Positions 1-9,404 of a stretch of DNA of 64,000 bases are shown one piece after another (position 1 is the first letter of the stretch; each line of letters opens with the position of its first letter). The stretch comes from Pseudomonas sp. MWU13-2100 (lineage in GTDB: Bacteria > Pseudomonadota > Gammaproteobacteria > Pseudomonadales > Pseudomonadaceae), in assembly GCF_023242365.1 (NCBI RefSeq), contig NZ_JALLIX010000018.1, forward strand, positions 50,003 through 114,002, read 5' to 3'. A model generated the notes under the pieces. That model made no database searches, was not told the origin of the DNA, and was given only the letters and a program-made list of their open reading frames with translations. A program made the translations under genes and the position numbers.

Positions 1-2151
1 GCCATCAACAACCTGCGCGGCGGCGAGGCGGTCAATGACCCCAACGCCGAGGGCGCGCGCCAGGCCCTGGACAAGTACACCGTCGACCTGACCAAGCGTG
101 CCGAAGAGGGCAAGCTCGACCCGGTGATCGGCCGTGACGACGAGATCCGTCGCACCATCCAGGTACTGCAACGGCGGACCAAGAACAACCCGGTGCTGAT
201 CGGCGAGCCCGGCGTGGGCAAGACCGCCATTGCCGAAGGCCTGGCCCAGCGCATCATCAATGGCGAGGTGCCGGATGGCCTGAAGGGCAAGCGCCTGCTG
301 TCCCTGGACATGGGCGCGCTGATTGCCGGCGCCAAATACCGCGGCGAGTTCGAAGAGCGCCTGAAGTCGCTGCTCAACGAGCTGTCGAAGCAGGAAGGGC
401 AGATCATTCTGTTTATCGACGAACTGCATACCATGGTCGGCGCCGGCAAGGGCGAGGGCTCGATGGATGCGGGCAACATGCTCAAGCCGGCCTTGGCCCG
501 TGGCGAGCTGCATTGTGTCGGGGCGACCACGCTCAATGAATATCGCCAATATATAGAGAAGGACGCGGCTCTCGAGCGGCGCTTCCAGAAGGTGCTGGTG
601 GATGAACCGAGCGAAGAGGACACCATTGCCATCCTTCGCGGCCTGAAAGAACGTTACGAAGTGCACCACAAGGTGGCGATCACCGACGGTGCGATTATCG
701 CGGCGGCCAAGCTCAGTCATCGCTATATCACCGACCGCCAGTTGCCGGACAAGGCCATCGACCTGATCGACGAGGCCGCCAGCCGTATCCGCATGGAGAT
801 CGACTCCAAGCCGGAGGTGCTGGACCGTCTGGAGCGGCGTCTGATCCAGCTCAAGGTCGAATCCCAGGCCTTGAAGAAAGAAGACGACGAGGCGGCAAAA
901 AAACGCCTGGAAAAACTCCAGGAAGAAATTGTCCGCCTGGAGCGCGAGTACGCCGACCTGGAAGAGGTCTGGACCTCGGAAAAGGCCGAAGTGCAGGGTT
1001 CGGCGCAGATCCAGCAGAAAATCGAACAGTCGCGCCAGGAGTTGGAGACGGCGCGCCGCAAGGGTGATCTCAACCGCATGGCTGAACTGCAATATGGTGT
1101 GATTCCGGACCTGGAACGCAGCCTGCAGATGGTCGACCAGCACGGCAAGAGCGAGAACCAGTTGCTGCGCAGCAAGGTCACCGAAGAGGAAATCGCCGAA
1201 GTCGTGTCGAAGTGGACCGGGATTCCGGTGTCCAAGATGCTCGAAGGCGAGCGCGACAAGCTGTTGAAAATGGAAAGCCTGCTGCACCAGCGCGTGATCG
1301 GCCAGAACGAGGCGGTGGTGGCGGTGGCCAATGCGGTGCGGCGTTCCCGGGCCGGCTTGTCCGACCCGAATCGTCCGAGCGGCTCCTTCATGTTCCTCGG
1401 CCCGACCGGCGTGGGCAAGACCGAGCTGTGCAAGGCGCTGGCCGAGTTCCTTTTCGATACCGAAGAGGCCATGGTGCGCATCGATATGTCGGAGTTCATG
1501 GAGAAACATTCCGTGGCGCGTCTGATCGGGGCGCCACCAGGCTATGTAGGCTATGAGGAAGGCGGTTACCTGACCGAGGCCGTGCGGCGCAAGCCTTACT
1601 CGGTGATCCTCCTGGACGAGGTCGAGAAGGCCCACCCGGACGTGTTCAACATCTTGCTGCAAGTGCTGGAAGACGGTCGCCTGACCGATAGCCACGGGCG
1701 TACCGTGGATTTCCGCAACACGGTGATCGTGATGACCTCCAACCTGGGCTCGGCGCAGATCCAGGAGCTGGTAGGGGATCGCGAGGCGCAGCGGGCTGCG
1801 GTGATGGATGCGGTGAGTACGCATTTCCGGCCGGAGTTCGTCAACCGGATCGACGAGGTGGTGATTTTCGAGCCCTTGGCGCGAGATCAGATCGCCGGCA
1901 TTACCGAGATCCAGTTGGGTCGCCTGCGCAGTCGTCTGGCGGAGCGCGAGCTGAAGCTGGAGCTGAGCGGCGAGGCCTTGGACAAGCTGATCGCAGTGGG
2001 TTACGACCCGGTCTATGGCGCGCGGCCGCTCAAGCGCGCGATCCAGCGCTGGATCGAGAACCCGTTGGCGCAACTGATCCTGTCGGGGCAGTTCCTGCCG
2101 GGAACCAGCGTGAAGGCCACGGTGGTCAACGACGAGATCGTGTTTGCCTGA
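1..2151 (+). CDS. clpB: ClpB disaggregase, 3' part
   Basis: AAA+ chaperone that works with DnaK to pull proteins out of aggregates in the cytoplasm. The reading frame is open from base 1, so the gene starts outside the window. About 716 residues are present of the roughly 855 usual, which leaves out the N-terminal substrate domain. Visible in order: first Walker A (GEPGVGKT, bases about 208-231), its Walker B (LFIDE), the long charged coiled-coil middle domain (about bases 830-1200), second Walker A (GPTGVGKT) and second Walker B (LLDEVEKAH). The ORF ends cleanly at TGA. No heat-shock promoter can be judged because the 5' end is missing. Confidence 0.97.
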   Translation, partial: AINNLRGGEAVNDPNAEGARQALDKYTVDLTKRAEEGKLDPVIGRDDEIRRTIQVLQRRTKNNPVLIGEPGVGKTAIAEGLAQRIINGEVPDGLKGKRLLSLDMGALIAGAKYRGEFEERLKSLLNELSKQEGQIILFIDELHTMVGAGKGEGSMDAGNMLKPALARGELHCVGATTLNEYRQYIEKDAALERRFQKVLVDEPSEEDTIAILRGLKERYEVHHKVAITDGAIIAAAKLSHRYITDRQLPDKAIDLIDEAASRIRMEIDSKPEVLDRLERRLIQLKVESQALKKEDDEAAKKRLEKLQEEIVRLEREYADLEEVWTSEKAEVQGSAQIQQKIEQSRQELETARRKGDLNRMAELQYGVIPDLERSLQMVDQHGKSENQLLRSKVTEEEIAEVVSKWTGIPVSKMLEGERDKLLKMESLLHQRVIGQNEAVVAVANAVRRSRAGLSDPNRPSGSFMFLGPTGVGKTELCKALAEFLFDTEEAMVRIDMSEFMEKHSVARLIGAPPGYVGYEEGGYLTEAVRRKPYSVILLDEVEKAHPDVFNILLQVLEDGRLTDSHGRTVDFRNTVIVMTSNLGSAQIQELVGDREAQRAAVMDAVSTHFRPEFVNRIDEVVIFEPLARDQIAGITEIQLGRLRSRLAERELKLELSGEALDKLIAVGYDPVYGARPLKRAIQRWIENPLAQLILSGQFLPGTSVKATVVNDEIVFA

Positions 2152-2184
2152 GTCCCTGGGGATGTACTCGATCCCCTTGTAGGA

Positions 2185-2268
2185 CCGGCTTGCTGGCGAT
2201 GAACGCAGGCGCGGCGCGGTGATCCGGATTCTCCGCGTTATCGTTGACGTCCATCGCCAGCAAGCCGG
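2185..2268. repeat. REP doublet (REPIN-like)
   Basis: CCGGCTTGCTGGCGATG at 2185-2201 returns as its exact reverse complement at 2252-2268, 50 bases apart. Sequence and arrangement match Pseudomonas REP pairs. It lies just after clpB and may also protect the mRNA end (inference). Confidence 0.8.
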
Positions 2269-2439
2269 CTCCCGCAAAGGGGTATTGCAATTTCTGAGGG
2301 CTTTTTTTCGAAAGGGCGTTGAACTCAGGGGCAAAGGCTTGTAAAGTGCGCCCCGCAGTACGTCACCCCTCGGATTTCTCCCACAAGGGAAATTCGGAAA
2401 AAAGATTGCAAATCATTGTCTTGAAAGCAATTTAGGGGG

Positions 2440-2467
2440 TTGACAGAGGTTTCCAGAGTTGTAGAAT
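2440..2467 (+). promoter_or_regulatory. Promoter of the tRNA cluster
   Basis: A perfect -35 box TTGACA (2440-2445) is followed after 16 bases by TAGAAT (2462-2467). The next bases, AGCGCGCC, form a GC-rich discriminator typical of growth-rate and ppGpp-controlled stable RNA promoters. A weaker pair 120 bases upstream (TTGAAC, 17-base spacer, TAAAGT) could be a second start. Confidence 0.7.
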
Positions 2468-2568
2468 AGCGCGCCTCAGACAAGCGAACGCAGCGATGCA
2501 AAAGCCTGGTTGAGGAAGCTTTCAGCGATGGAAGTCTGCGGTAAAGGTTGTAACTTGAAATATGTAGT

Positions 2569-2644
2569 TCCGTGATAGCTCAGTCGGTAGAGCAAATGAC
2601 TGTTAATCATTGGGTCCCAGGTTCGAGTCCTGGTCACGGAGCCA
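2569..2644 (+). tRNA. tRNA-Asn (GTT)
   Basis: 76-nt cloverleaf with acceptor arm TCCGTGA/TCACGGA, anticodon GTT in the loop CTGTTAA, T-loop GTTCGAGTC and an encoded CCA end. First gene of a four-tRNA transcript. Confidence 0.96.
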
Positions 2645-2653
2645 ATTTCAAAT

Positions 2654-2730
2654 CGGGGTATAGCGCAGTCCGGTAGCGCGCCTGCTTTGGGAGCAGGATG
2701 TCAGGAGTTCGAATCCCCTTACCCCGACCA
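2654..2730 (+). tRNA. tRNA-Pro (TGG), copy 1
   Basis: 77-nt cloverleaf with acceptor arm CGGGGTA/TACCCCG, anticodon TGG in CTTTGGGAG and an encoded CCA. It is identical over its whole length to the copy at 2905-2981. Confidence 0.96.
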
Positions 2731-2735
2731 TTTTT

Positions 2736-2811
2736 GGGTCGTTAGCTCAGTTGGTAGAGCAGTTGGCTTTTAACCAATTGGTCGTAGGTTCGAATCCCAC
2801 ACGACCCACCA
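2736..2811 (+). tRNA. tRNA-Lys (TTT)
   Basis: 76-nt cloverleaf with acceptor arm GGGTCGT/ACGACCC, anticodon TTT in CTTTTAA and an encoded CCA. It lies between the two identical tRNA-Pro genes, five bases after the first. Confidence 0.96.
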
Positions 2812-2873
2812 TTTTTGATACCAGTTCGCTGGGATTGAATCTTAAGATCAGAGGCCAAAAGCGCTGATCGCAG

Positions 2874-2902
2874 AAGGCGCCTTTAACGGGTGCCTTTTTT
2901 TT
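2874..2902 (+). terminator. Terminator-like hairpin between tRNA-Lys and tRNA-Pro copy 2
   Basis: AGGCGCC and GGTGCCT form a stem around TTTAACG, followed by eight T. It may end or reduce transcription before the second tRNA-Pro, since no separate promoter is obvious between the two. Confidence 0.7.
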
Positions 2903-2904
2903 AC

Positions 2905-2981
2905 CGGGGTATAGCGCAGTCCGGTAGCGCGCCTGCTTTGGGAGCAGGATGTCAGGAGTTCGAATCCCCTTACCCCGACCA
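2905..2981 (+). tRNA. tRNA-Pro (TGG), copy 2
   Basis: Same 77 bases as the gene at 2654-2730, including the CCA end. It sits directly behind a terminator-like hairpin, so its expression depends on readthrough or on a promoter I cannot identify. Confidence 0.96.
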
Positions 2982-2991
2982 TCTTCAGAAA

Positions 2992-3019
2992 AAAAGCACC
3001 CGCAAGGGTGCTTTTTTTT
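2992..3019 (+). terminator. Terminator of the tRNA cluster
   Basis: Perfect 10-bp stem AAAAGCACCC/GGGTGCTTTT with a GCAA tetraloop, ending in a run of T. Confidence 0.9.
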
Positions 3020-3075
3020 GCCTGTATTTTACTCGGTGTTCTTGATGGGCTCGGACGCTGGTCTTGTAGGCGCCT

Positions 3076-3130
3076 GGCTTGCCAGCGAAGCTTTTGGCGG
3101 CCGCAAGGACGACTGCTTCGCTGGCAAGCC
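3076..3130. repeat. REP palindrome
   Basis: GGCTTGCCAGCGAAGC (3076-3091) and its exact reverse complement (3115-3130) flank 23 bases. It lies directly behind the ndh stop codon on the opposite strand, a usual REP position. Confidence 0.8.
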
Positions 3131-3135
3131 CGCTA

Positions 3136-4434
3136 TCAGTGCAATTTCAAGCGTGGATCCGTCCCGCGTCCGATCCGGCTGCCCAGCATCAGCATCAGGG
3201 TGCGGAAGGTGCCATACAGCGCCATCTGGTGCATCCGGTACAACGATATATAGAACATCCGCGCCAGCCAGCCTTCCAGCATCACGCTGCCGGTCAGGTT
3301 ACCCATCAGGTTGCCGACGGCGGAAAAACGCGACAGTGAAATCAGCGAGCCGTAGTCGGTATAGCGATACTCGGGCAAGGTCTTGCCTTCGATACGCAGT
3401 TTCAGCGACTTGGCCAGCAATGACGCCTGTTGATGGGCGGCCTGCGCCCGTGGCGGCACATTGCGGTCACTCCCCGGCTGCGGGCAGGCCGCGCAATCGC
3501 CGAAGGCAAAGATATTTTCGTCGCGGGTGGTCTGCAGCGTCGGCAAGACCTGGAGCTGATTGATCCGGTTGGTTTCCAGGCCGTCGATGTCCTTGAGGAA
3601 ACCCGGTGCGCGAATCCCCGCGGCCCAGACCTTGAGGCTCGCGGCAATCACCTGGCCGTCGGCGGTCACCAGGTTGTCCGCGGTCACTTCACTGACGGCT
3701 GCATTGGTCATGACCCGCACCCCGAGTTTTTCCAGGGTCTTGTGCACCGGCCCGCCGATGCGCTCCGGCAAGGCCGGCAACACCCGGGGGCCGGCCTCGA
3801 TCAGGGTGATGTGCATGTTTTCCGGCTTGATCCGATCCAGGCCATAGGCCGCCAGCTCGTGGGCGGCGTTATGCAGCTCGGCCGCCAGTTCCACGCCGGT
3901 GGCGCCGGCGCCGACAATCGCCACGCTGATCTGCTCCACCGCATCGGTTTGCCCGGCATGGGCGCGCAGGTAATGGTTGAGCAATTGCTGGTGGAAACGC
4001 TCGGCCTGTTTGCGGGTGTCGAGGAACAGGCAGTGCTGCGCCGCGCCCTCGGTGCCGAAATCGTTGGTGGTGCTGCCGACCGCGATCACCAGGTAGTCGT
4101 AGCCCAGTTCACGGGCAGGCAGCAACTCCACGCCGTTTTCGTCGTAGGTAGCCGCCAGCTGGATTTTTTTCTGCTCACGGTCGAGCCCGCTCATGCGCCC
4201 CAGCTGGAACTCGAAGTGGTTCCATTTTGCCTGGGCGACATAGTTGAGTTCGTCGGACGAAGAATTCAGCGAGCCGGCCGCCACTTCATGCAGCAGGGGT
4301 TTCCAGATGTGGGTCAGGTTCGCGTCGACCAGCATGACGCTGGCGATGCCGCGTTTGCCCAGGGTCTTACCCAGGCGGGTCGCCAGTTCCAGGCCGCCGG
4401 CGCCGCCGCCGACGATCACGATACGATGGTTCAT
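3136..4434 (-). CDS. ndh: Type II NADH dehydrogenase
   Basis: Single-subunit FAD enzyme on the inner face of the inner membrane that passes electrons from NADH to ubiquinone without pumping protons. The 432-residue protein opens with the FAD-binding motif IVGGGAGGLELATRLG. A second dinucleotide motif, VGAGATGVELAAEL, binds NADH near the middle, and FAFGDCAACP near the C-terminus completes the FAD site. I chose the ATG at 4434 because the family begins with this M-N-H-R-I-V-I-V-G strand; a TTG 15 bases upstream is in frame. It is followed on the same strand by no other gene, only a REP element. Confidence 0.95.
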   Translation of the reverse strand: MNHRIVIVGGGAGGLELATRLGKTLGKRGIASVMLVDANLTHIWKPLLHEVAAGSLNSSSDELNYVAQAKWNHFEFQLGRMSGLDREQKKIQLAATYDENGVELLPARELGYDYLVIAVGSTTNDFGTEGAAQHCLFLDTRKQAERFHQQLLNHYLRAHAGQTDAVEQISVAIVGAGATGVELAAELHNAAHELAAYGLDRIKPENMHITLIEAGPRVLPALPERIGGPVHKTLEKLGVRVMTNAAVSEVTADNLVTADGQVIAASLKVWAAGIRAPGFLKDIDGLETNRINQLQVLPTLQTTRDENIFAFGDCAACPQPGSDRNVPPRAQAAHQQASLLAKSLKLRIEGKTLPEYRYTDYGSLISLSRFSAVGNLMGNLTGSVMLEGWLARMFYISLYRMHQMALYGTFRTLMLMLGSRIGRGTDPRLKLH

Positions 4435-4497
4435 GGGGATATCTCGCAAGGCTAAAGGAAATCTGTGCCTGCGTTATCCGGGCGAGCGCGAGGCAGC

Positions 4498-4671
4498 TCA
4501 TAGCACCAGGTAACTCAGGAAGCGGCTCAACAGGCCCAGGCCGATGACCACGGCGAGCACCACCACCAGGAGCATCCACGGCCGAAATGGCCGGCGCTCG
4601 ACTTGGTGCTGGGGGAGCTGCAGATACTGATCGACATGCTGCTGGTCGTCGGGGTTCAGGCGGCTGGTCAT
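4498..4671 (-). CDS. Small single-span membrane protein (DUF3094-like)
   Basis: A 57-residue protein with a polar N-terminal half beginning MTSRLNPDDQQHVDQYL. A basic patch (ERRPFRPW) precedes one strongly hydrophobic segment (MLLVVVLAVVIGLGLL) near the C-terminus, so it is probably anchored with the N-terminus in the cytoplasm. It resembles the short Pseudomonas family I recall as DUF3094, which sits next to ndh in relatives. Function unknown. It lies 63 bases upstream of ndh on the same strand and could share its transcript. Confidence 0.7.
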   Translation of the reverse strand: MTSRLNPDDQQHVDQYLQLPQHQVERRPFRPWMLLVVVLAVVIGLGLLSRFLSYLVL

Positions 4672-4737
4672 GGGAGCCTCGTCAGGTAGACGTCACTAAG
4701 GTGCTTTGTATCACTGGTGCAGTGATTACGCCATGGC

Positions 4738-5367
4738 TTACAAACTGATGCCGACGTCGAAAACGATGCTGCGCCCCAGGTTGCCGCGCAGGAAGTCCGG
4801 CGCGTCGGGGTGGGCGAACAGCACCCGGGCGAAGGTCGGCCCCACCAGCGACAGCGAGCGCCAGCCCTGGCGCAGGTATTCGGTCGGCGGCGGGAAGTGG
4901 CTGTTGAGATCGAGTACTTCGCGCTTGAGGCTGGCGAAGGCGATGATGTCCAGCTCGCCCAGGTCCAGTCCGCGCTCCTTGTAGTTATGGGCCTTTTTGC
5001 GCAGGGTCGGGGCCAGCCGCTGCAGTAGCTCGGAGGCGGGAATGCGCCTGGGCTTGGCCTCGCGGCGTACCAGTTGGCTGAGGGAAAAGGCACTGCGTCG
5101 GCGCTGCAACTCTTCGCGCCACTCATCATTGAGCCGCCGGCCTTCGTCGAGGACAAAAAACACCTCGAAGCAGGCGTCGCGAAACAGCACGTCAGGCGGT
5201 TCCTGTCCGGCGGGGTGGAAGTCTTCGGCGCGATAGGCAATGTTCAGCCCTTGCAACAGGCGCTGGCAGACCCAACGCTCACGCTCCCATTTGCGGGCAT
5301 TGGAAAGAAAGGTGTTGGCTTGCTCCGCCTGAATGGTCAGCAAGCGTAAAAAATCCGAGTCGTCCAT
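4738..5367 (-). CDS. Conserved protein of unknown function (DUF1780-like)
   Basis: 209 residues, soluble, without signal peptide or membrane segment. The N-terminus MDDSDFLRLLTIQAEQANTF looks helical. A middle part (PPDVLFRDACFEVFFVLDEG) has the alternating hydrophobic-acidic pattern of a restriction-nuclease-like core (D...E with a following hydrophobic strand), but I cannot confirm a catalytic lysine. I recall this family in Pseudomonas as DUF1780, next to ndh. Function is not known. It has its own gap of 66 bases to the small membrane gene downstream. Confidence 0.6.
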   Translation of the reverse strand: MDDSDFLRLLTIQAEQANTFLSNARKWERERWVCQRLLQGLNIAYRAEDFHPAGQEPPDVLFRDACFEVFFVLDEGRRLNDEWREELQRRRSAFSLSQLVRREAKPRRIPASELLQRLAPTLRKKAHNYKERGLDLGELDIIAFASLKREVLDLNSHFPPPTEYLRQGWRSLSLVGPTFARVLFAHPDAPDFLRGNLGRSIVFDVGISL

Positions 5368-5508
5368 GGCCCAAGCTTAGCGTTGAAACTGTAAGGTCTG
5401 GAAGTCTGGCGAAATTTTTGTCGACGGGGTGTGTTGTAGCGGGCGGTGTAGACTTCAGGGCTCAAGCCGACAAGTGTGATCGGGGCTGCGGAGGAGGGAG
5501 ATGATTTT

Positions 5509-6195
5509 ATGATCGGCGCGCAACTGTTGTCGCCGGCCAGCCTGGTGATCGGTTGGCTGATCTATCTGCCGGTGGTGCTCTGGGCGATCTGGCGTTCACC
5601 CTGGGTCGAACTGTTCACCGACAGTCGCCGCCAGCACTTGCTGTTCGGCACGGTGTTCGCCCTGTTCCTGCTCTGGCTGGTGCGACGCGATTTCGACACC
5701 GGGGTGTCCTATCACTTTATCGGGTTGACCGCGGTGACCCTGCTGCTGGACTGGCCGCTGGCGATTGTCGGCGCGCTGGTGGCGCAACTCGGCCTGGTGT
5801 TGCTGGGGCGTCAGGACCTGGCGGCGCTCGGCGTCAATGGCAGCTTGCTGATCCTGCTGCCGGTACTGGTGACGGAGGTCTGCGCCATCCTGGTGGAGCG
5901 GGCGCAGCCGCGTAATCCCTTTGTGTATATCTTCTGCTCGGGCTTTTTTGCCGCCGCCCTGGCGGCCTTGCTCTGCCTGTTGGCGAGCCTGGGGGTGTTG
6001 TGGTTCGACGGGCGTTTCGCCTTGCCGGAGTGGCTGGGTGATTTTGTCGGTTACCTGTGGCTGATCATTTTTCCCGAGGCTTTTATCAACGGTATGTTGG
6101 TCAGCGCGCTGGTGGTGTTTTGCCCCGAATGGTTGGAGACCTTCAACCGCACCCGTTACCTGTCGGCGCCATGGAAGGACGATGGGCCGCGTTGA
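5509..6195 (+). CDS. CbiM/ECF-type membrane protein
   Basis: 228 residues, mostly hydrophobic, with about six or seven membrane segments. The stretch SYHFIGLTAVTLLLDWPLAIVG is like the core of energy-coupling-factor permeases of the CbiM family, which form the metal- or vitamin-binding membrane part of these importers. No ATPase or T-component gene lies nearby, so the substrate and partner are unknown. I chose the ATG at 5509 because GGAGG (5492-5496) is well placed before it; an in-frame upstream start at 5476 would add a polar stretch without a Shine-Dalgarno. Confidence 0.7.
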   Translation: MIGAQLLSPASLVIGWLIYLPVVLWAIWRSPWVELFTDSRRQHLLFGTVFALFLLWLVRRDFDTGVSYHFIGLTAVTLLLDWPLAIVGALVAQLGLVLLGRQDLAALGVNGSLLILLPVLVTEVCAILVERAQPRNPFVYIFCSGFFAAALAALLCLLASLGVLWFDGRFALPEWLGDFVGYLWLIIFPEAFINGMLVSALVVFCPEWLETFNRTRYLSAPWKDDGPR

Positions 6196-6257
6196 TCTGC
6201 ATCAATTACAGCGGCCGGCCCGGCGACCATGCTGCGGAAAAAACCGGGAGCAAGGTC

Positions 6258-6473
6258 ATGAGTGTGTACGAATGGGCGCGTCAGCAGGTACAGGCCAGTC
6301 TGGAAGATGCGCAAGTGGAGGGGTTCGAGCCGGGGCTGGGCTTGCGCGCCTTGCTCAGCGCGGTGGTGCAGCAGAGCAAGGCAGTGCGCAGTGCCGAGGA
6401 TCTGGCTGACGAGCTGCAATTTCTCGCCGAGAACCTCGATGACGACCAGGACTACGCCTTTATGCGGCCCTGA
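6258..6473 (+). CDS. Small conserved hypothetical protein
   Basis: 71 residues, acidic, predicted all-helical (MSVYEWARQQVQASLEDAQ...). No signal peptide, membrane segment or metal motif. A purine-rich GGGAGCAAGG stands before the ATG at 6258. It follows the ECF-type gene by 62 bases and converges with yacG. I do not recognise a function; similar short ORFs occur at this position in other Pseudomonas. Confidence 0.65.
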   Translation: MSVYEWARQQVQASLEDAQVEGFEPGLGLRALLSAVVQQSKAVRSAEDLADELQFLAENLDDDQDYAFMRP

Positions 6474-6484
6474 TCGCCTGGCGA

Positions 6485-6688
6485 TCAATGGGCGCGGGGC
6501 GGCAGATCGTCGGAGAACAGATCGTCCTCGGCGTCGGGGCTGACCGGAATCTTGTGTTCCTCCGCGGCCCAGGCGCCGAGGTCGATCAGTTTGCAGCGGT
6601 CGGAGCAGAACGGCCGATAGGTGTTGGCGGTGGTCCATTCCACGGGGGCGCCGCAGGTCGGGCATTCAACGGTCAAGGGTTGGCTCAT
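6485..6688 (-). CDS. yacG: DNA gyrase inhibitor YacG
   Basis: 67-residue zinc protein that binds GyrB and blocks gyrase. The four zinc ligands are visible as CPTCG (residues 9-12) and CSDRC (28-32), and the C-terminal tail is acidic as in the family. Its ATG overlaps the stop codon of coaE (TGATGA-type junction at 6686-6690), so the two are translationally coupled. Confidence 0.93.
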   Translation of the reverse strand: MSQPLTVECPTCGAPVEWTTANTYRPFCSDRCKLIDLGAWAAEEHKIPVSPDAEDDLFSDDLPPRAH

Positions 6689-7308
6689 CAGTGGCCTCCA
6701 CGCAAAGTCAGATAAAAGTGATGCAGACGCTCGACCTCGCTGTGCAGCCAGGCCAGGTCGCGGTCGTTGACCAGCACATCGTCGGCATGGCGCAGGCGCT
6801 CTTCGCGGCTGGCCTGGGCCTTGAGGATGGCCTGCACCTGTTGTTCGCTGGTCTGGTCGCGTTGCCGGGTGCGCTGGATCTGTAACGCCTGCGGGGCGTC
6901 GATCACCAGCACGCGCTGGGTGTTCTTGTATTGTCCCGATTCGATCAGCAGCGGCGAGACCAGGATCGCATAGGGCGATTGTGCCCGGGCCAGGTGGCTG
7001 GCGATCTCCTCGCCGATCAGCGGATGCAGCAGGGCTTCGAGCCAGCGGCGTTGTTCCGGCGCTTCGAAGATCAGCGTGCGCAGGGCGGCGCGGTCCAGTT
7101 GGCCGTCGGCTTGCAATACGCCGGGGCCGAAGTGTTCGACGATTTTTTCCAGCGCCGGACGGCCGGGTTCCACCACCCAGCGGGCGGCGTGATCGGCGTC
7201 CACGGTGTGGATGCCGAGGTCGCTGAAGTGTTGGGCTGCGGCGCTCTTGCCGCTACCGATGCCGCCGGTAAGGCCGAGAATCCAGGGTGTTGAAACGGCT
7301 GTGCTCAT
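6688..7308 (-). CDS. coaE: Dephospho-CoA kinase
   Basis: Last enzyme of coenzyme A synthesis; it phosphorylates the 3' hydroxyl of dephospho-CoA with ATP in the cytoplasm. The 206-residue protein has the P-loop GGIGSGKS at residues 15-22, then the D-A-D-H substrate motif ([11 protein letters not shown]) and the lid with RQRDQ. The start at 7308 overlaps the pilD stop by four bases and its end overlaps yacG, giving one tight pilB-pilC-pilD-coaE-yacG unit. Confidence 0.95.
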   Translation of the reverse strand: MSTAVSTPWILGLTGGIGSGKSAAAQHFSDLGIHTVDADHAARWVVEPGRPALEKIVEHFGPGVLQADGQLDRAALRTLIFEAPEQRRWLEALLHPLIGEEIASHLARAQSPYAILVSPLLIESGQYKNTQRVLVIDAPQALQIQRTRQRDQTSEQQVQAILKAQASREERLRHADDVLVNDRDLAWLHSEVERLHHFYLTLRGGH

Positions 7309-8177
7309 TTGAAACCGGCAAACTGCAGATAGGAAGCGGTTATTTGACCACCCCAGAGCAAGGCAATCCAGCCGGCAATTGCCAGATAGGGACCAAAGGG
7401 GATCGGGGTCGAGGTCTGGGCGTTGCGCAGGCGCAGCAGAATCAGGCCGAGTACGGCGCCGACCAGGGAGGAAAGCAGGATGGTCAACGGCAGGATCTGC
7501 CAGCCGCCCCAGGCGCCGAGCATCGCCAGCAGCTTGAAGTCGCCATGGCCCATGCCTTCCTTGCCGGTGAACAGCTTGAACAGCCAGTAGACCGACCAGA
7601 GGCTCAGGTAACCGGCCACGGCGCCCCACAGGGCGTCGTCAAGGCTGGTGAAGAGGCCGAAGTGGTTGGCGATCAGGCCGAGCCAGAGCAGTGGCAGGAC
7701 CAGGGCGTCAGGCAGCAACTGGTGATCGGCGTCGATCAGGCTCATCGCCAACAGGCCCCAGGTCAGCAGCAGCATCAGCCCGGCGGGCCAGCCGAAGCCG
7801 AAGTGCCAGGCGACAAAGGCCGAGAGCAGGCCGCAGGCCATTTCGGTGAGCGGGTAGCGTTTGCTGATGGGGGCCTTGCATTGGGAACACTGGCCGCGCA
7901 GGAGCAGGTAGCTGACGAGTGGCAGGTTTTCCCAGGCGCGGATCTGGTGGTTGCAGTGCGGGCAATGGGAGTGGGGTAGGAGCAGGTTGTAGATCGGGCC
8001 GGGCGCGGGTTGCGGGAGGCCAAGGACTTCGTGGGCCTGGTTGCGCCAGTCGCGTTCGAGCATTTTCGGCAGGCGCCAGACCACGACGTTGAGAAAGCTG
8101 CCGACGATCAGGCCGAGGAGCAGGGCGAAAAAAACGAAGGCCAGCGGGTGGCTGGCCAGGAAGTCGGGTAGGGGCAT
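7305..8177 (-). CDS. pilD: Prepilin peptidase/N-methyltransferase PilD
   Basis: 290-residue inner-membrane aspartic protease that cuts the leader of type IV pilins and type II secretion pseudopilins and then methylates the new N-terminus. Visible: the N-terminal hydrophobic segment with [12 protein letters not shown], the cytoplasmic zinc loop with CPHC and CSQC pairs, the first catalytic Asp in [12 protein letters not shown] and the second in the GxGD-like motif GMGHGDFK, with eight or so membrane segments. It is three bases downstream of pilC. Confidence 0.96.
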   Translation of the reverse strand: MPLPDFLASHPLAFVFFALLLGLIVGSFLNVVVWRLPKMLERDWRNQAHEVLGLPQPAPGPIYNLLLPHSHCPHCNHQIRAWENLPLVSYLLLRGQCSQCKAPISKRYPLTEMACGLLSAFVAWHFGFGWPAGLMLLLTWGLLAMSLIDADHQLLPDALVLPLLWLGLIANHFGLFTSLDDALWGAVAGYLSLWSVYWLFKLFTGKEGMGHGDFKLLAMLGAWGGWQILPLTILLSSLVGAVLGLILLRLRNAQTSTPIPFGPYLAIAGWIALLWGGQITASYLQFAGFK

Positions 8178-8180
8178 CGG

Positions 8181-9401
8181 TTAAACCACTTGGCCAAGCT
8201 TGAAGATGGGCAGGTACATGGCGATCACCAAACCGCCGACAACGACGCCGAGCACGGCCATGATGATAGGTTCCATCAGGCTGGTAAGGCTGTCGACCAT
8301 ATTATCGACTTCGCCTTCGTAGTAGGTCGCGACCTTGTCGAGCATATCGTCCAGAGCGCCGGACTCCTCGCCGATTGCGGTCATCTGAATGGCCATGGTG
8401 GGGAAGACGCCGGTAGCGCGCATGGAGAAGTTGAGCTGCATCCCGGTGGAGACGTCCTGCTTGATACGGTTGACGGCATTTTTGAAGACGATATTGCCTG
8501 TGGCGCCAGCGACGGAATCAAGAGCTTCGACTAGCGGCACACCGGCAGCGAAGGTAGTGGAGAGAGTGCGGGCATAGCGGGCTACGGCGGACTTGTAGAG
8601 CAGAGCGCCGATGATGGGGAGTTTTAAGACGGCGCGGTCAAGCCAGTTGCGGAAATGTTCGGAGTTTTTATGCGCGTACTTGAATCCGAAAATGGCAGCA
8701 ATGAATGCCCCTATAAATATAAGCCACCAGTCTTGCAGTATCTGGGAAATGCCAATCACCATCAGTGTGAAGGCCGGCAGTTGTGCTCCGAAACTTGAGA
8801 AGATGGTCTGGAATTGAGGGACAACCTTGATCAATAGTATCGAGGAAACAATTATTGCTACCACAACTACTGCAATGGGGTAGTTCATGGCTTTTTTGAT
8901 TTTAGCCTTCAGTGCTTCAGTTTTTTCTTTATAGGTTGCTACACGTTCCAACAGGGCTTCCAGAGCACCGGCCTGTTCCCCTGCATCCACCAAGTTGCAA
9001 TAAAGATCGTCGAAGTACTCGGGTTTTTTGCGCAGGGATGTGGCGAAACTGTTACCAGCGGCGACCTCCTGCTTGATGTCATCCACCAGCTTGCGCATGT
9101 TCGGGTTATCGAATCCTTCGCCTATGATGTCGAAGGATTGCAGCAGCGGCACGCCGGCCTTCATCATGGTTGCCATCTGGCGGGTGAACAGGGCTATATC
9201 TAGCGGTTTGATGCGTTTGCCCTTGCTGAAAATCGAACTGGTCTTTCTGCGCACTTTGCCGGGATTGATACCTTGTTTACGTAACTGAGCCTTGATCAGT
9301 GCAGGGTTGTGACCGCTCAGTTCACCGGTCATCTTGGCACCTCTTTTGTCGGTGCCCTCCCAGGAGTAAACGCTGACCTTGACTGCTGCTTTGGTTGCCA
9401 T
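8181..9401 (-). CDS. pilC: Type IV pilus platform protein PilC
   Basis: 406-residue polytopic inner-membrane protein that sits under the pilus and couples the PilB and PilT motors to pilin insertion. It has the two T2SSF repeats of the family: one near FTRQMATMMKAGVPLLQSFDII (about residues 70-190) and one near YARTLSTTFAAGVPLVEALDSVAGATGN (about 275-395). Three membrane segments are visible. It starts three bases after the pilB stop. Confidence 0.96.
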   Translation of the reverse strand: MATKAAVKVSVYSWEGTDKRGAKMTGELSGHNPALIKAQLRKQGINPGKVRRKTSSIFSKGKRIKPLDIALFTRQMATMMKAGVPLLQSFDIIGEGFDNPNMRKLVDDIKQEVAAGNSFATSLRKKPEYFDDLYCNLVDAGEQAGALEALLERVATYKEKTEALKAKIKKAMNYPIAVVVVAIIVSSILLIKVVPQFQTIFSSFGAQLPAFTLMVIGISQILQDWWLIFIGAFIAAIFGFKYAHKNSEHFRNWLDRAVLKLPIIGALLYKSAVARYARTLSTTFAAGVPLVEALDSVAGATGNIVFKNAVNRIKQDVSTGMQLNFSMRATGVFPTMAIQMTAIGEESGALDDMLDKVATYYEGEVDNMVDSLTSLMEPIIMAVLGVVVGGLVIAMYLPIFKLGQVV

Positions 9402-9404
9402 TGT

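Larger units (their letters stand above)
2152..2568. other. Intergenic region between clpB and the tRNA cluster
   Basis: No gene is visible in these 417 bases. The first part holds a pair of inverted REP repeats. The rest is AT-richer and holds two promoter-like pairs facing the tRNA genes: TTGAAC at 2319 with TAAAGT at 2342, and TTGACA at 2440 with TAGAAT at 2462. Confidence 0.7.

Noticed and set aside
723..1499. Long open frame antisense to clpB
   Set aside because: Mirror of a highly biased GC-rich coding frame; its protein is Ser/Arg-rich without motifs, and clpB is certain.
2949..3563. Open frame beginning inside the second tRNA-Pro
   Set aside because: It overlaps the tRNA, the terminator, a REP element and the ndh 3' end; composition is that of a chance frame.
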